A stretch of DNA of 64,000 nucleotides from Helicobacter pylori (GTDB lineage Bacteria; Campylobacterota; Campylobacteria; Campylobacterales; Helicobacteraceae), in the NCBI RefSeq assembly GCF_030323545.1, contig NZ_CP122954.1:806001-870000 (forward strand), given 5' to 3'. Positions 26,982 through 38,109 of this stretch are shown here, piece after piece. How positions within the stretch are numbered: the stretch's first letter is position 1; each line of letters opens with the position of its first letter. The position numbers were made by a program, and so were the translations under genes. The notes below the pieces were generated by a model that was not told the DNA's origin, searched no databases, and worked only from the letters and a program-made list of their open reading frames with translations.

Positions 26982-28349
26982 CTATTTTTTACCCGCTTCT
27001 AGTGCCTTTCTTCGCTCTTCAAGCTCTTTTTCATCTCTTTCTTGATGCTCTTTCGCTCTTTGTTCAAATTCTCTCGCTCTTTGTTCGGCTTTGGCTTTTT
27101 TCTTTTCTTCTTTCAAGCGGCGTTTTTCTTCTTTAGAATTTGGTTTTTTCTCTTCTTTAGAAGCGTTGTTCTCTTTAGGAGCGTTTTTGTTTTCGCCTTG
27201 TTGGGTGGCGTTATTTTCATTACTTGGCTCTTTAATGGCTCCTTGCTTGGTTTCTCGCTCATTTTCTTTGGCATTGACTTTTTCATTGCCTTTATCCATT
27301 TCTAAAGCTTTTCTTCTTCCTTCAGTCTCTTGTTCATCCCTTTCATCATGCTCTTTTTCTCTTTCTTCAAATTCCGTAGCCTTTTTGGTGGCTTTGGCTT
27401 TTTTCCTTTCATCTCTTAAATAGCGCCTTTCTTCTTTAACATCAAGTTTGCGCTCTGCTTTTTGGTAGTTTTTCTCTTCTAAAGTAGGAGCGTTTTCTGT
27501 GCCTTGATTGGCTTTTTTAGGCTCTTTAATGGCTTCTTGATTGATTTCTCGTTTAATTTCTCTAGCATCAACCTTTTCTTCTCTCTTTTTAATCCTTACT
27601 TCTTTGCGTTTTTCTTTTTTCACTAAAGCGTCATAGTAAGCGAAGTAATTTTTAGATTGACTGCCTGAAAAAAGTTTCCCTAGCGTGCCTGCATCAATGC
27701 CCTCAACCCTAGAAAAAAACGGCGTAGAAGTTTTAGTAACACCGCTTGTATCCAGCTCTCTTTTTTCTAAAATTTCAAAACTCTCACAGCTTAAAATATT
27801 GAGCGTGTTGGTGGTTACAATATAAACCACCCCCACGCTATAAACATTGCACGCTTTTCTTAAATTAGCGATTTTTGGGTCAAACCCGTTCAAAAAAGTC
27901 ACCAACAAATCAGAACTAATAAAATTAATATCGGTATTAGTCGCTCTGATTTGCTCATAGATTTCATCATTAGGAGCGATTAAAAACGCTTGGTTGTTGA
28001 ATTGCCTAAAATAGACCAAATCGCCCTTTCTAGCGACCATTCTTGGAGTGGGCAAATGGGTTTGTTTCATTGACTCAAACGCTCTGAATTTAGCCGTTGC
28101 GACGCCATTTTCAACGGCAATAATGACCACTTCAGAATTAACGATTTCATAATCTGAAAGTTTAGTAACGACAAAACCAAACTCCCCCACTTGCAAATCA
28201 TGAGCAGGAAAACGAATGATTTTTTTAGGCAAATCCACAAATTCTATACTCACTCTTAAGGGTTCTTGCCAAGAGGCTGATTGCAAGCTTATAAAACTCA
28301 TTAAAAGAAGTCCCATCAAAAGCCTTAACATACAATTCCTTTTAAACAT
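26982..28349 (-). CDS. pgbA: PgbA, plasminogen-binding surface protein
   Basis: A 455-residue protein with a signal peptide (residues 1-26). Residues ~27-240 form a folded N-terminal domain. The C-terminal ~215 residues are extremely rich in Lys, Glu and Arg and contain two related blocks with (R/K)RRKALE(M/A) and DERDE. The protein ends in two lysines (KALEAGKK). PgbA (HP0508) binds host plasminogen in a lysine-dependent manner, and C-terminal lysine is the expected ligand. The gene overlaps the Nudix gene by 8 bases, so they are probably co-transcribed with csd3 upstream. Confidence 0.9.
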   Translation of the reverse strand: MFKRNCMLRLLMGLLLMSFISLQSASWQEPLRVSIEFVDLPKKIIRFPAHDLQVGEFGFVVTKLSDYEIVNSEVVIIAVENGVATAKFRAFESMKQTHLPTPRMVARKGDLVYFRQFNNQAFLIAPNDEIYEQIRATNTDINFISSDLLVTFLNGFDPKIANLRKACNVYSVGVVYIVTTNTLNILSCESFEILEKRELDTSGVTKTSTPFFSRVEGIDAGTLGKLFSGSQSKNYFAYYDALVKKEKRKEVRIKKREEKVDAREIKREINQEAIKEPKKANQGTENAPTLEEKNYQKAERKLDVKEERRYLRDERKKAKATKKATEFEEREKEHDERDEQETEGRRKALEMDKGNEKVNAKENERETKQGAIKEPSNENNATQQGENKNAPKENNASKEEKKPNSKEEKRRLKEEKKKAKAEQRAREFEQRAKEHQERDEKELEERRKALEAGKK

Positions 28350-28980
28350 TTTTAAACTTTTTTAAATGCCACAAAATGGCTAAAGACAATCCGGTGGTTT
28401 TAGCGTATTGAAAATCCATTATAAAATCAAGAGCTTTTGATCGCTCTAAAAACAGCACTTCAATCTTTTCGGTATCAATCCCCCCACCCTTTGAAACCCT
28501 CAAATTCTTATGCACTTCAGCGTAATAGAGCGTTTGCAAACTCCCGCTCAACCCAGTCGCACTATAAAATTGGCCTATTGTTTCTAAATTTTTAGGGCTG
28601 ATCTGATAACCGCATTCTTCTAGCGCTTCTTCGCAAGCGATTTCTTCTAAAGTCTTATGAGCCTTATCCACAAGCCCTGCACACAATTCATAAGTGTATC
28701 CGTCAATATTTTGATCCTGATCGCGCTTAAAATGAAAATGGCGCGCATAAATGGCTGGGCGGAATTGTTTCACAATCACAAAACAATCGGATTCTTTTTC
28801 ATAGAGTAAAACCGCCACGCTGTCTAAAGACTTAATAATATCCCATGTTTTCTTAGTATTCTCTTCATTATAATGCATGCGTTTTAATTCTATGAAATTA
28901 GAGCTAGAACAAGGCTCTAAATACACACTAGAATCATCTATTAAAGATTTTTGATTGAAAGCATTTTTAAAATAAGACAT
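28342..28980 (-). CDS. Nudix hydrolase (HP0507)
   Basis: A 212-residue protein. The Nudix box reads GLVDKAHKTLEEIACEEALEECGY. It keeps the Gly, the metal-binding Glu cluster and the final Gly, but the usual Arg before the first Glu pair is Glu. This form is closest to ADP-ribose/UDP-sugar pyrophosphatases. The N-terminal half has VIVKQFRPAIYARH, the RQxR-like substrate segment seen in that group. It would hydrolyse a nucleoside diphosphate linked to a sugar. It lies between csd3 (its ATG is next to the csd3 stop) and pgbA (8-base overlap), so translation is probably coupled. Confidence 0.85.
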   Translation of the reverse strand: MSYFKNAFNQKSLIDDSSVYLEPCSSSNFIELKRMHYNEENTKKTWDIIKSLDSVAVLLYEKESDCFVIVKQFRPAIYARHFHFKRDQDQNIDGYTYELCAGLVDKAHKTLEEIACEEALEECGYQISPKNLETIGQFYSATGLSGSLQTLYYAEVHKNLRVSKGGGIDTEKIEVLFLERSKALDFIMDFQYAKTTGLSLAILWHLKKFKNV

Positions 28981-30191
28981 TAAAACCCCTCTAAAAGATA
29001 AAATGAATTTTTTTCAAAAGAATGGGTTTTCAAAAGTTCTTCTAATTTTTGCTTAGAATGCTGAGCTTTTTCTAAAAAAACCTCTCTTTGCTTGCCGTGT
29101 AATTTGCTTTTAGCGGTGCGGATATAGCCTAAAGGATTAATGGGGCGGGAGTTTTTATACACGCCAAAATGCAAATGCGGCCCGGTGCTAAAACCCGTGC
29201 TTCCCACTCTTCCTATGATTTGCCCTTTTCTAACGAATGATCCTTTTTTTAACCCCTTAGCAAACGCGCTCATGTGGGCATACACCAAACGCAATTCATT
29301 CAAATGGATTTCAACCACACTCCCATACCCCACCTTAACCCCTATAAAACCCACACGACCATCTGAAGCAGAATGGATCAAACTGCCATGTTTAGCCGCA
29401 TAATCCACGCCGTAATGAGGCCGTCTGACTTTTAAGACAGGATGGAACCTCCCATACGAAAAAGGCGAAGAAATGCGGGTGTATTTCACCGGGGTTTCTA
29501 ATAAAAACCCTGCCACTTCTTGCGCCTTTGAATCGTAATAGCGCCCGTTTGAATGGGAAAAAAGATAGTATTGGTTAGAGTGAGAGCTGACCATCGCCAT
29601 TTTGATAGTCGGTTGGCCAAACGCTTGCCCCACGCGATAATCTCTTGTATAAACGATAGCGATTTTATCGTTTTTTGCTAGGCGTTTAAAAGGCACGCTT
29701 TTTTTATACGCGTTTATCAATTGGTTGGCTAAAAGGGGGTCATTGGTGGCTTTGATAATATCTTGATAGGGCGAAGTTTGTAAAGAAAGAAGCAAAGTTT
29801 TTTCTTTACGAGTGAAAATAATAGGGATAAAGTCTAAAAAATAATCCTCCCCTTTTTTGTAAATATGGATTTGCAAATCCTGGCTTATAGGGATAAGGGC
29901 TTGAATGAGCGTGTTGTTAGCATCTCTTAAGGTATAGTAGGTAACATTGCTTTGGATTTCAGCGCTCAATTCTTTATCTTGAGAGCTCAGGTTGTAGTAG
30001 AGTTTTTGGGGGATATGGTTTTTTTCTAAAAACCCTAACAGCGTGAGCTTATCCCACACAAGCCTTTCACCCACCAATAAAGTTTGCTTTTTAGCCATTT
30101 CATCGGCTTTTAAAAGAACCCCATGGGATAAAAAAGCAACCATTAAAGAATAGATAAAATTTAAAATAATTTTCTTATGAAAAAATACCAT
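28980..30191 (-). CDS. csd3: Csd3 (HdpA), M23 peptidoglycan peptidase
   Basis: The ATG at 30191 gives 403 residues, the standard length; the longer frame starts with TTG. The signal or anchor segment is IILNFIYSLMVAFLS. The C-terminal LytM/M23 domain has HYGVDYAAKHGSLIHSASDG, with zinc ligands His and Asp, then GPHLHFGV with the His-x-His motif. Csd3 (HP0506) trims pentapeptide stems (D,D-carboxypeptidase) and cuts cross-links (D,D-endopeptidase), helping produce the helical shape. Csd6 lies elsewhere in the same window. A TATACT box at 30231-30236 probably drives it. Upstream lies a decayed gyrB fragment. Confidence 0.94.
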   Translation of the reverse strand: MVFFHKKIILNFIYSLMVAFLSHGVLLKADEMAKKQTLLVGERLVWDKLTLLGFLEKNHIPQKLYYNLSSQDKELSAEIQSNVTYYTLRDANNTLIQALIPISQDLQIHIYKKGEDYFLDFIPIIFTRKEKTLLLSLQTSPYQDIIKATNDPLLANQLINAYKKSVPFKRLAKNDKIAIVYTRDYRVGQAFGQPTIKMAMVSSHSNQYYLFSHSNGRYYDSKAQEVAGFLLETPVKYTRISSPFSYGRFHPVLKVRRPHYGVDYAAKHGSLIHSASDGRVGFIGVKVGYGSVVEIHLNELRLVYAHMSAFAKGLKKGSFVRKGQIIGRVGSTGFSTGPHLHFGVYKNSRPINPLGYIRTAKSKLHGKQREVFLEKAQHSKQKLEELLKTHSFEKNSFYLLEGF

Positions 30192-30230
30192 GCAGTCGTT
30201 TAATGCCTTCAATTGAATCTGTATTTTATT

Positions 30231-30236
30231 AGTATA
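30231..30236 (-). promoter_or_regulatory. -10 box for csd3
   Basis: The minus strand reads TGTTATACT, an extended -10 form. The predicted start is near 30224, about 33 bases before the csd3 ATG. Confidence 0.5.
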
Positions 30237-30289
30237 ACATAAGCCATTAAAGAAAAACGATACAAGTTTAAAGCCTAGCCTTGTTTTTA

Positions 30290-30378
30290 TAGCTTTATGA
30301 AGCGCGTTTTATTGGTGCATGGTGGTTTCTCATAAATGGTTTTATCTCGCCTTATAGCGTTGGGTATTCCTTTTTAAT
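30290..30378 (-). pseudogene. Degenerate fragment of gyrB 3' region
   Basis: By eye this aligns with gyrB at about 32293-32400 in the same orientation. Shared runs include TGCATGGT(G/C)GTTT, CATAAAT, ATCTCGCC and TTATAGCG(T/C)TGG(G/A)TATTC, in the same order, with small gaps. It lies directly after the candidate restriction-modification pair, whose other side touches the real gyrB end. The weaker similarity continues down to about 30270. Confidence 0.75.
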
Positions 30379-30393
30379 CAATCCATATCATTG

Positions 30394-31149
30394 TTAATTT
30401 TGAAGTATTTTTTCTAAAATCTTTAACACATCGTCATGGTGCGCTTGGCTTAAAAGTCCAAAAATTTTAAGCATTTTTAAAAACATGGGAGCGTTGGTTT
30501 TATGGATAATCAAAAGAGCATGTTCTTTGAGTGTAGCCGTTCTGTTTAATAAGGGGGTAGCGGTTTTTAATTCCAAAATAGAAAAGCAAAAATACAGCAT
30601 GGCTTGGGTTTTAGAGCCATATTGTTGTTCTCTAATAACAATCTCACTCAACTGATTATCATTAAAAGAATGAATGAGTAAAGGATAAGAAATGCGTGAA
30701 AGTTCAAAATCCATGCCACCAAATTGATGCGATCTAAATCTTTCTCTTGTAATCATAAAATTATCTTCTATAAATTGTTTTTGTTTTTCTAAATATTTTA
30801 AAGTATTTTCTAAATTTTCTAAACTGATTAACCCTAATTGCTTAGCGTAATAAATCATTTCGCTCAATTCATAAAGAGTTTTTACTTTATTATTAGCCCC
30901 TAAAAAATAATATTTTTCATCTTTTAAAGCAGTGAGTTCAAATTTTTCTTTATCTTTAATGGGGACATCATAACCGATTTGCCACTCTACATAATGTTTT
31001 AAACTGAAAGGGATTTTTCTAGTCGCTGTTGAAATACCATAATCGCTAAAGGCATGCCTGATTTTCACACGCACTTTGCCTGAAATTGAAGTTAAAGGAA
31101 TAGAAACCTCAATTACTTTTTTACTATCATCAATCCTAATCAAACTCAC
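30394..31149 (-). CDS. Unrecognised protein, candidate restriction endonuclease partner of the methylase
   Basis: A 251-residue protein starting at GTG 31149, with AAGGA about 11 bases upstream. It overlaps the methylase gene by 14 bases. No signal peptide or membrane segment is seen. I see no certain PD-(D/E)XK motif; acidic and Lys residues in SLKHYVEWQIGYD and FELTALKDEKYYF could be part of one. In this position, translationally coupled behind an adenine methylase, a cognate restriction enzyme is the best guess (inference from context). It ends 16 bases before the gyrB fragment. It could also be a specificity or accessory protein. Confidence 0.6.
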   Translation of the reverse strand: MSLIRIDDSKKVIEVSIPLTSISGKVRVKIRHAFSDYGISTATRKIPFSLKHYVEWQIGYDVPIKDKEKFELTALKDEKYYFLGANNKVKTLYELSEMIYYAKQLGLISLENLENTLKYLEKQKQFIEDNFMITRERFRSHQFGGMDFELSRISYPLLIHSFNDNQLSEIVIREQQYGSKTQAMLYFCFSILELKTATPLLNRTATLKEHALLIIHKTNAPMFLKMLKIFGLLSQAHHDDVLKILEKILQN

Positions 31150-32167
31150 AAGGGTGTCCTTGAAACAATTTTTTAAAATATTCTAAACGCACTCTTTTAT
31201 CTTTTAAAAAAGCGTCTTTAATTTTTAAAAAAGCAAAATGATCGATAATAATATCTAAATTACCAAAATAATAAGGGATTTTAGGAGCGATTTCCTTAAA
31301 ATAATGGATATATTGGTAATAAATCAATTTATCTTGACTGATTCGCACCGCATTTTCGCTTGGTGCGTTTAAAAAAGTTTTGTTGCGTTTGAGAGCGTTA
31401 ATATCTCGCATGGGGAAAAAATAGCCCACGCATTCACTGACTCTTTGAGCGTTAGGGTATTTATCCACATAATTGGCTATATAATCAAAATCGTTTAAAC
31501 ATAGCGTTGTGTCATAATCCGTTTGGAAAACAAAACGCCTAATATCTGCATAGTCCATTCGCCCTTGCTCATATAGGGCTATCACGATAGGAAACTCGTT
31601 ACTTTTAGTGAAATGTTTGGAAGAAACAACCAAAGCGTCTAAAAGCCTGTAATGATCCTTAAATAGCTTTAATTGCTTAAAATTAGCTTCTTTGATGAGG
31701 TAAGATAAAGGGTGTAACACGCAAATAAACGCCGGCTTTAAAATTGCAAAAGATTTTAAAAAACTTATCCCTAAATCCCTAGATTTCAAATCGTTGTCTA
31801 TCTCAAAAATGAAATCTTTATTTTTAATATCTTGTTTGATAAAAGAAGTTCTATCGTTATAGGGGGGATTTCCCACGACGATTAAAGGCTCATCTTGGCT
31901 AATGCCATAATTTTCTCTTTTAGGATTGGCTAAAGCGTTTATCATTAAAGCACCACACTTAGGGTCAATATCCGCTCCTATTTTTTTAGGGTGGTGGAGT
32001 TTTAAAAACTCTTTATTGCCACATGCGGTGTCTAAAAGCGTGTAGTTTTCAATACCAACATGCTTTTTTAAAAGCTTGTAAGCGCAATCCACTAAATAAG
32101 GGGGCGTGTAGTAAGCCCCTAAATTCACGCTCTCTCGCTGATTTAAATGTTTAGGGGTTCTAATCAA
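31136..32167 (-). CDS. N6-adenine DNA methyltransferase
   Basis: A 343-residue protein. Motif X/I region: GAYYTPPYLVDCAYKLL and LLDTACGNKEFL (SAM pocket). The catalytic motif IV is GNPPYNDR near residue 100, the (N/D)PPY form of N6-adenine methylases. The gene starts 6 bases after the gyrB stop and overlaps the next gene by 14 bases. It corresponds to HP0504. The C-terminal half presumably holds target recognition, and its DNA target cannot be read from sequence. The layout points to a type II restriction-modification unit inserted beside gyrB. Confidence 0.85.
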   Translation of the reverse strand: MIRTPKHLNQRESVNLGAYYTPPYLVDCAYKLLKKHVGIENYTLLDTACGNKEFLKLHHPKKIGADIDPKCGALMINALANPKRENYGISQDEPLIVVGNPPYNDRTSFIKQDIKNKDFIFEIDNDLKSRDLGISFLKSFAILKPAFICVLHPLSYLIKEANFKQLKLFKDHYRLLDALVVSSKHFTKSNEFPIVIALYEQGRMDYADIRRFVFQTDYDTTLCLNDFDYIANYVDKYPNAQRVSECVGYFFPMRDINALKRNKTFLNAPSENAVRISQDKLIYYQYIHYFKEIAPKIPYYFGNLDIIIDHFAFLKIKDAFLKDKRVRLEYFKKLFQGHPCEFD

Positions 32168-32173
32168 GATCCC

Positions 32174-34495
<2,322 letters not shown>

Positions 34496-34507
34496 TCAAA
34501 TCAGCCT

Positions 34508-35632
34508 TTATAGTGTGATTGGCATCATCAAAGTGGAGATTTTAGCGTTCAAGTGGCTTTGCTTTTCATCAAGAGGCTCTTGGATTAAAAAAGGCGAAGA
34601 AGGCTCATTGCATTTTAAAACAAATTGCGTTGTCCCTAAAGCGTTTAAGGCTTCAAGGAAAAATTTCGCGTTCACGCCCAAATGAAAGGCTTTTTCAATA
34701 TCCAAACCTTTTTCAATCTCAACAGAGGTTTTAGCCGTTTCGCTATGTTCAGAATCCAAAGATTCAAACAAAGCGTTGTTTTTTTCTAAAGTGAGTTTAA
34801 TGGTGGAGCTTAAAGAACTGCATAACTTAATGCTCTCTTTAAATTCTTCCTTGCCTAATGTGAAAGAAGAAGTGTATTCTTTAGGGAGGATTTTTTGATA
34901 ATCGGGGTAATTCCCATCAATGAGCTTGGTGAAAAAAGTGTGCGTTTCGTTTTCAATTACCGCTAACATGCCATCGCTTTTAAAACTGAAATTTTCATAA
35001 AAAAGCTTAAGGATTTCTAATAAAGCTCTTTTAGGTAAAATACAAGAGATGTCTTCTTCGGTGGAATGGATAGAGATTTTTTCTAACTGCGTGTAAGAGA
35101 GCCGTTTGGTATCCGTGCCTACTACTGAAAGGGTTTGATGTTTTTGATCAAATTGCATTAAAATACCGGCTAATTCCCTTTTATAGCTGGTTTGCTCAAT
35201 CACAGGAGCGATCTTTTTAAACGCATCTGTTAAAAAGGGGGCATTGACTTCCAAACTCACTTTGGGATCAATAACAGGGAATTCAGGGAACTCATCAGCG
35301 TCAAACATGGGGAGTTTGAAAGAGCTTTTATTTTGTTTGATCACCAAGCTGTCATCTTTAGTTTCTAAAATAATATTAGAGTCTTTTAAACATGAGATAA
35401 TATCCAAAAACTTTTTCCCGTTGATCGTGCCTACGCCCTCTTTATCGCTAGATTGCGTAAAAATATAGCTTTTTAGCCCAATATCTGAATCGCTGGCTTT
35501 TAAAAAAAGCTTTTCTTTAATGACTTCTAAATGGATGTGTGAAGCGATAGAAGAAGCGTCCTTTTTATCCAAAAAAGCTTGCAAGTAGCGCAAAGTATTT
35601 TCTAAATCGTTTTTACTAACACTGATTTTCAT
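34508..35632 (-). CDS. dnaN: DNA polymerase III beta clamp
   Basis: A 374-residue protein with the three-domain clamp layout and family features such as VNAPFLTDAFKKIAPVI, SYKRELAGILMQF and FHLGVNAKFFLEAL. The C-terminal end is MMPITL. The clamp encircles DNA and tethers polymerase III and other replication enzymes. A TATAAT box lies at 35665-35670 upstream. gyrB follows after 12 bases. dnaN is not next to dnaA here, as is usual in H. pylori. Confidence 0.97.
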   Translation of the reverse strand: MKISVSKNDLENTLRYLQAFLDKKDASSIASHIHLEVIKEKLFLKASDSDIGLKSYIFTQSSDKEGVGTINGKKFLDIISCLKDSNIILETKDDSLVIKQNKSSFKLPMFDADEFPEFPVIDPKVSLEVNAPFLTDAFKKIAPVIEQTSYKRELAGILMQFDQKHQTLSVVGTDTKRLSYTQLEKISIHSTEEDISCILPKRALLEILKLFYENFSFKSDGMLAVIENETHTFFTKLIDGNYPDYQKILPKEYTSSFTLGKEEFKESIKLCSSLSSTIKLTLEKNNALFESLDSEHSETAKTSVEIEKGLDIEKAFHLGVNAKFFLEALNALGTTQFVLKCNEPSSPFLIQEPLDEKQSHLNAKISTLMMPITL

Positions 35633-35664
35633 AGCCGAATAATCCCCTTGAATTTTTGGTCTTA

Positions 35665-35670
35665 ATTATA
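35665..35670 (-). promoter_or_regulatory. -10 box for dnaN-gyrB
   Basis: The minus strand reads ATGCTATAATTAAG. The predicted start is near 35658, about 26 bases before the dnaN ATG. Confidence 0.6.
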
Positions 35671-35688
35671 GCATAAAAGAACGCTTTT

Positions 35689-36756
35689 TTAAGGGTTTAA
35701 GCGTATTCCTACCCCTATACGATTGGAAAAAACATCGTATTCATACAAGCCATCGCCATAGCCGTTAAACCACTGCGCATAAATCCCCACAAAAGGGTTA
35801 ATACGGTAGGTATAGCCTAAGCGGAAAGCTCCATGCCAGCGATCATAACGCCAGTATTGCGTGAAAATATCATAAAGTTGCAATTCAAAATGGTGGCGCC
35901 CTCTCCTGTAATCAATTTTAGCGTTACCATACCCCATGTAATCAATCAAATTAGGGTTGGATTGATCATAAGGGACATAGGGCCAATAAGCGACCATGAT
36001 TTTTAGGCCTCCCTTTTCCCACACCAAACGAAACACAGGGCGTTGCCCCGCGCTCACCGAACGACACCCCCCCCAGCGCACATCTTTTTGCCCGTTATAA
36101 TCTTTAACGATTACAGGTCCTCCTGGGAATTGGTTTTCAGGATTACCTTCTTTATTAAAAGGCTGATAACATTGCGCGCCTCCCACGCCATTAGAAATGT
36201 GTTGCCAACCTATCCAAATCTCAGAAAAATTCCCTATTTTACCCCCAAAAGGTTTGAAATTGATAGGATAAACATAAATGAGTTCAGGCATGAAATTGAT
36301 CATTCGCATGGGAGCGGATTGGGGGTTATTGTAAATTTGAAACCAGTTAGTTTGGGTATAAGCCAGATAAAGCGTGCCTTTAGTCCAAAGAATATGCCTA
36401 AACACAGGCACTCTAAAACTGATTTGGAACTTAAACTCATTGCGTTGATAGGGGTTGATATTGGGGTGGTACCATTGAAAAATGGGGGTGAAACTATGAT
36501 AAAAAGGCAAAAAATAAGTGCCTAGATAATCCATCATGTTTAAATATTTTTTAGCAAAATCCACCCAAGAATGTTCTTTGGGGGCTTTTTGTGGAGGGAG
36601 ATACCAGGCATTGGACAAATCGTTTTGCGTTTTAATGATGTGCAAATCCTGTTTGCGCAAATAGTAGTTATAATCCACCTTAAAATTATCTTGTGAAAAT
36701 TTTTTGCCTTCTAACTGACAAACTACAAAAATCATAAAGAGCAAAATGCTTTTCAT
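35689..36756 (-). CDS. pldA: Outer-membrane phospholipase A1 (PldA)
   Basis: The ATG at 36756 (AGGAT site upstream) gives 355 residues, the full length; one codon further up is TTG. The signal peptide MKSILLFMIFVVCQLEG is followed by a 12-strand OMPLA-type barrel. Catalytic motifs are YHSFTPIFQW and IGWQHISNGVGG, with the active-site His and Ser in HIS. A G8 run on the coding strand (36067-36074, within VRWGGCRS) is the known phase-variation tract; here the frame stays open, so the gene is in the ON state. PldA alters phospholipids and is tied to acid tolerance and haemolysis. Confidence 0.95.
   Translation of the reverse strand: MKSILLFMIFVVCQLEGKKFSQDNFKVDYNYYLRKQDLHIIKTQNDLSNAWYLPPQKAPKEHSWVDFAKKYLNMMDYLGTYFLPFYHSFTPIFQWYHPNINPYQRNEFKFQISFRVPVFRHILWTKGTLYLAYTQTNWFQIYNNPQSAPMRMINFMPELIYVYPINFKPFGGKIGNFSEIWIGWQHISNGVGGAQCYQPFNKEGNPENQFPGGPVIVKDYNGQKDVRWGGCRSVSAGQRPVFRLVWEKGGLKIMVAYWPYVPYDQSNPNLIDYMGYGNAKIDYRRGRHHFELQLYDIFTQYWRYDRWHGAFRLGYTYRINPFVGIYAQWFNGYGDGLYEYDVFSNRIGVGIRLNP
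36067..36074 (-). repeat. pldA phase-variation G8 tract
   Basis: Eight C on the plus strand (G8 on the coding strand) inside pldA. The downstream frame is open at this length, giving full-length PldA. A change by one base would truncate the enzyme in its second half. Confidence 0.85.
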
Positions 36757-36770
36757 CAAGCATCCTTATT

Positions 36771-38099
36771 TCACTTAAATTGCAAGATGAAAATCGCTAA
36801 AATCACTACAGGCGCGATAAAACGAATGCTAAAATGCCACGCTTTAAAAGCGTTTGCGTTAAAGAAATGCTTCGTGGCTAAAAAAGAGCGCTTTTTATTT
36901 AAAATCCATCCTACAAACAAGACTGAAAACAAGCCTCCCAAAGGCATTAAAAATGAAGAAGTAATGAAATCCAGCCACCCAAACACGCTCTTATGAGCAA
37001 AACTCAAAAACTTAGCGTATCGTTCATTCATAGAAAGAATGACTAAAACGCCTAAAACATACACAACAATCCCTATCCATAGCGACGCTTGAGTGCGCGA
37101 AAAATTAAAACGATTGATCAGATAAAGCGCTAAAGGCTCTATCAAAGAAACCGTAGAAGTGATCCCAGCAAAAACAAGTGCCATAAAGAAAAAAAGCGAG
37201 ACAATCTGCCCGCTTATCCCCATTTTAGCGAAAGTCAAAGGTAAGGAAATAAAAACAAGCCCTGGCCCTTGAGACACATCTGCATGGTATTCAAACACAA
37301 AGGTAAAAATCATCACCCCGGCAATGAGAGAGATTAAAATACCCGGTAATACAATAAATAGAGAGCTTTTGAATAGGTTTTCTCTTTTGGGCGTAAAAGC
37401 TGAATAAGTAATGATCGTGCCTACCCCCAAACTCAAAGAAAAGAACATCTGCCCTAAAGCGTCCATAACAACCTTAAAATCAATCTTTTGAATCTCAAAA
37501 TTAAACAAAAAGTGCAAAGCTTTAGGCATGCTTTCTAAAGTCATCGCATAGATTAAAAGCCCTATGAAAATCACAAACAATAAGGGCATCAGCACGACAT
37601 TTAATTTTTCAATCCCTTCTTCAATCCCCCTAGAAACAAACCATATTGTCGGCAATAAGCATGCACTAAAGCCAATAACAGGCCAAATTAAACTGCCATT
37701 TTGGAGCATGCCAAATTGCATTTTGGCTTGCTCTAAATCTTTAGGCAAATCAAAAGTTACTACAAAAAGATAGTAAAGCACCCAACCTAACACCACCGCA
37801 TAAAAGGATAAAATGAGAGGGCCGCCTAAAATAAAAAAAGAAGTGAAAGGGTAGTATTTTTTCCTTTTAGGATCTAGTATTTGATAATTAGAAACAACAT
37901 CTTTTTTACCCAAATTCCCAATCAGCATTTCTACTAAAAGCATAGCAATGCCTAAACTCAAGGTTAGCACCAGATATAAAAGCACAAACGCGCTCCCCCC
38001 ATTATGACCTACCATATAAGGAAAGCGCCAAATATGCCCTAAACCGATAGAGCTACCCAAAGTGGCTAAAATAAAGCCTAATTTAGAAAATTTTCCCAT
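36771..38099 (-). CDS. Sodium-dependent transporter, NSS family (HP0498)
   Basis: A 442-residue membrane protein with about eleven hydrophobic helices. The NSS signature in helix 1 is LATLGSSIGLGHIWRFPY, followed by NGGSAFVLLYLVL. Helix 6 has FFSLSLGVGTIITYSAF. It would import an amino acid or related solute with Na+. It is a tandem paralogue of the next gene (38110-39438): same length, same motifs, 10 bases apart. Substrate cannot be inferred. Confidence 0.92.
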   Translation of the reverse strand: MGKFSKLGFILATLGSSIGLGHIWRFPYMVGHNGGSAFVLLYLVLTLSLGIAMLLVEMLIGNLGKKDVVSNYQILDPKRKKYYPFTSFFILGGPLILSFYAVVLGWVLYYLFVVTFDLPKDLEQAKMQFGMLQNGSLIWPVIGFSACLLPTIWFVSRGIEEGIEKLNVVLMPLLFVIFIGLLIYAMTLESMPKALHFLFNFEIQKIDFKVVMDALGQMFFSLSLGVGTIITYSAFTPKRENLFKSSLFIVLPGILISLIAGVMIFTFVFEYHADVSQGPGLVFISLPLTFAKMGISGQIVSLFFFMALVFAGITSTVSLIEPLALYLINRFNFSRTQASLWIGIVVYVLGVLVILSMNERYAKFLSFAHKSVFGWLDFITSSFLMPLGGLFSVLFVGWILNKKRSFLATKHFFNANAFKAWHFSIRFIAPVVILAIFILQFK

Positions 38100-38109
38100 G
38101 CTAAATATT

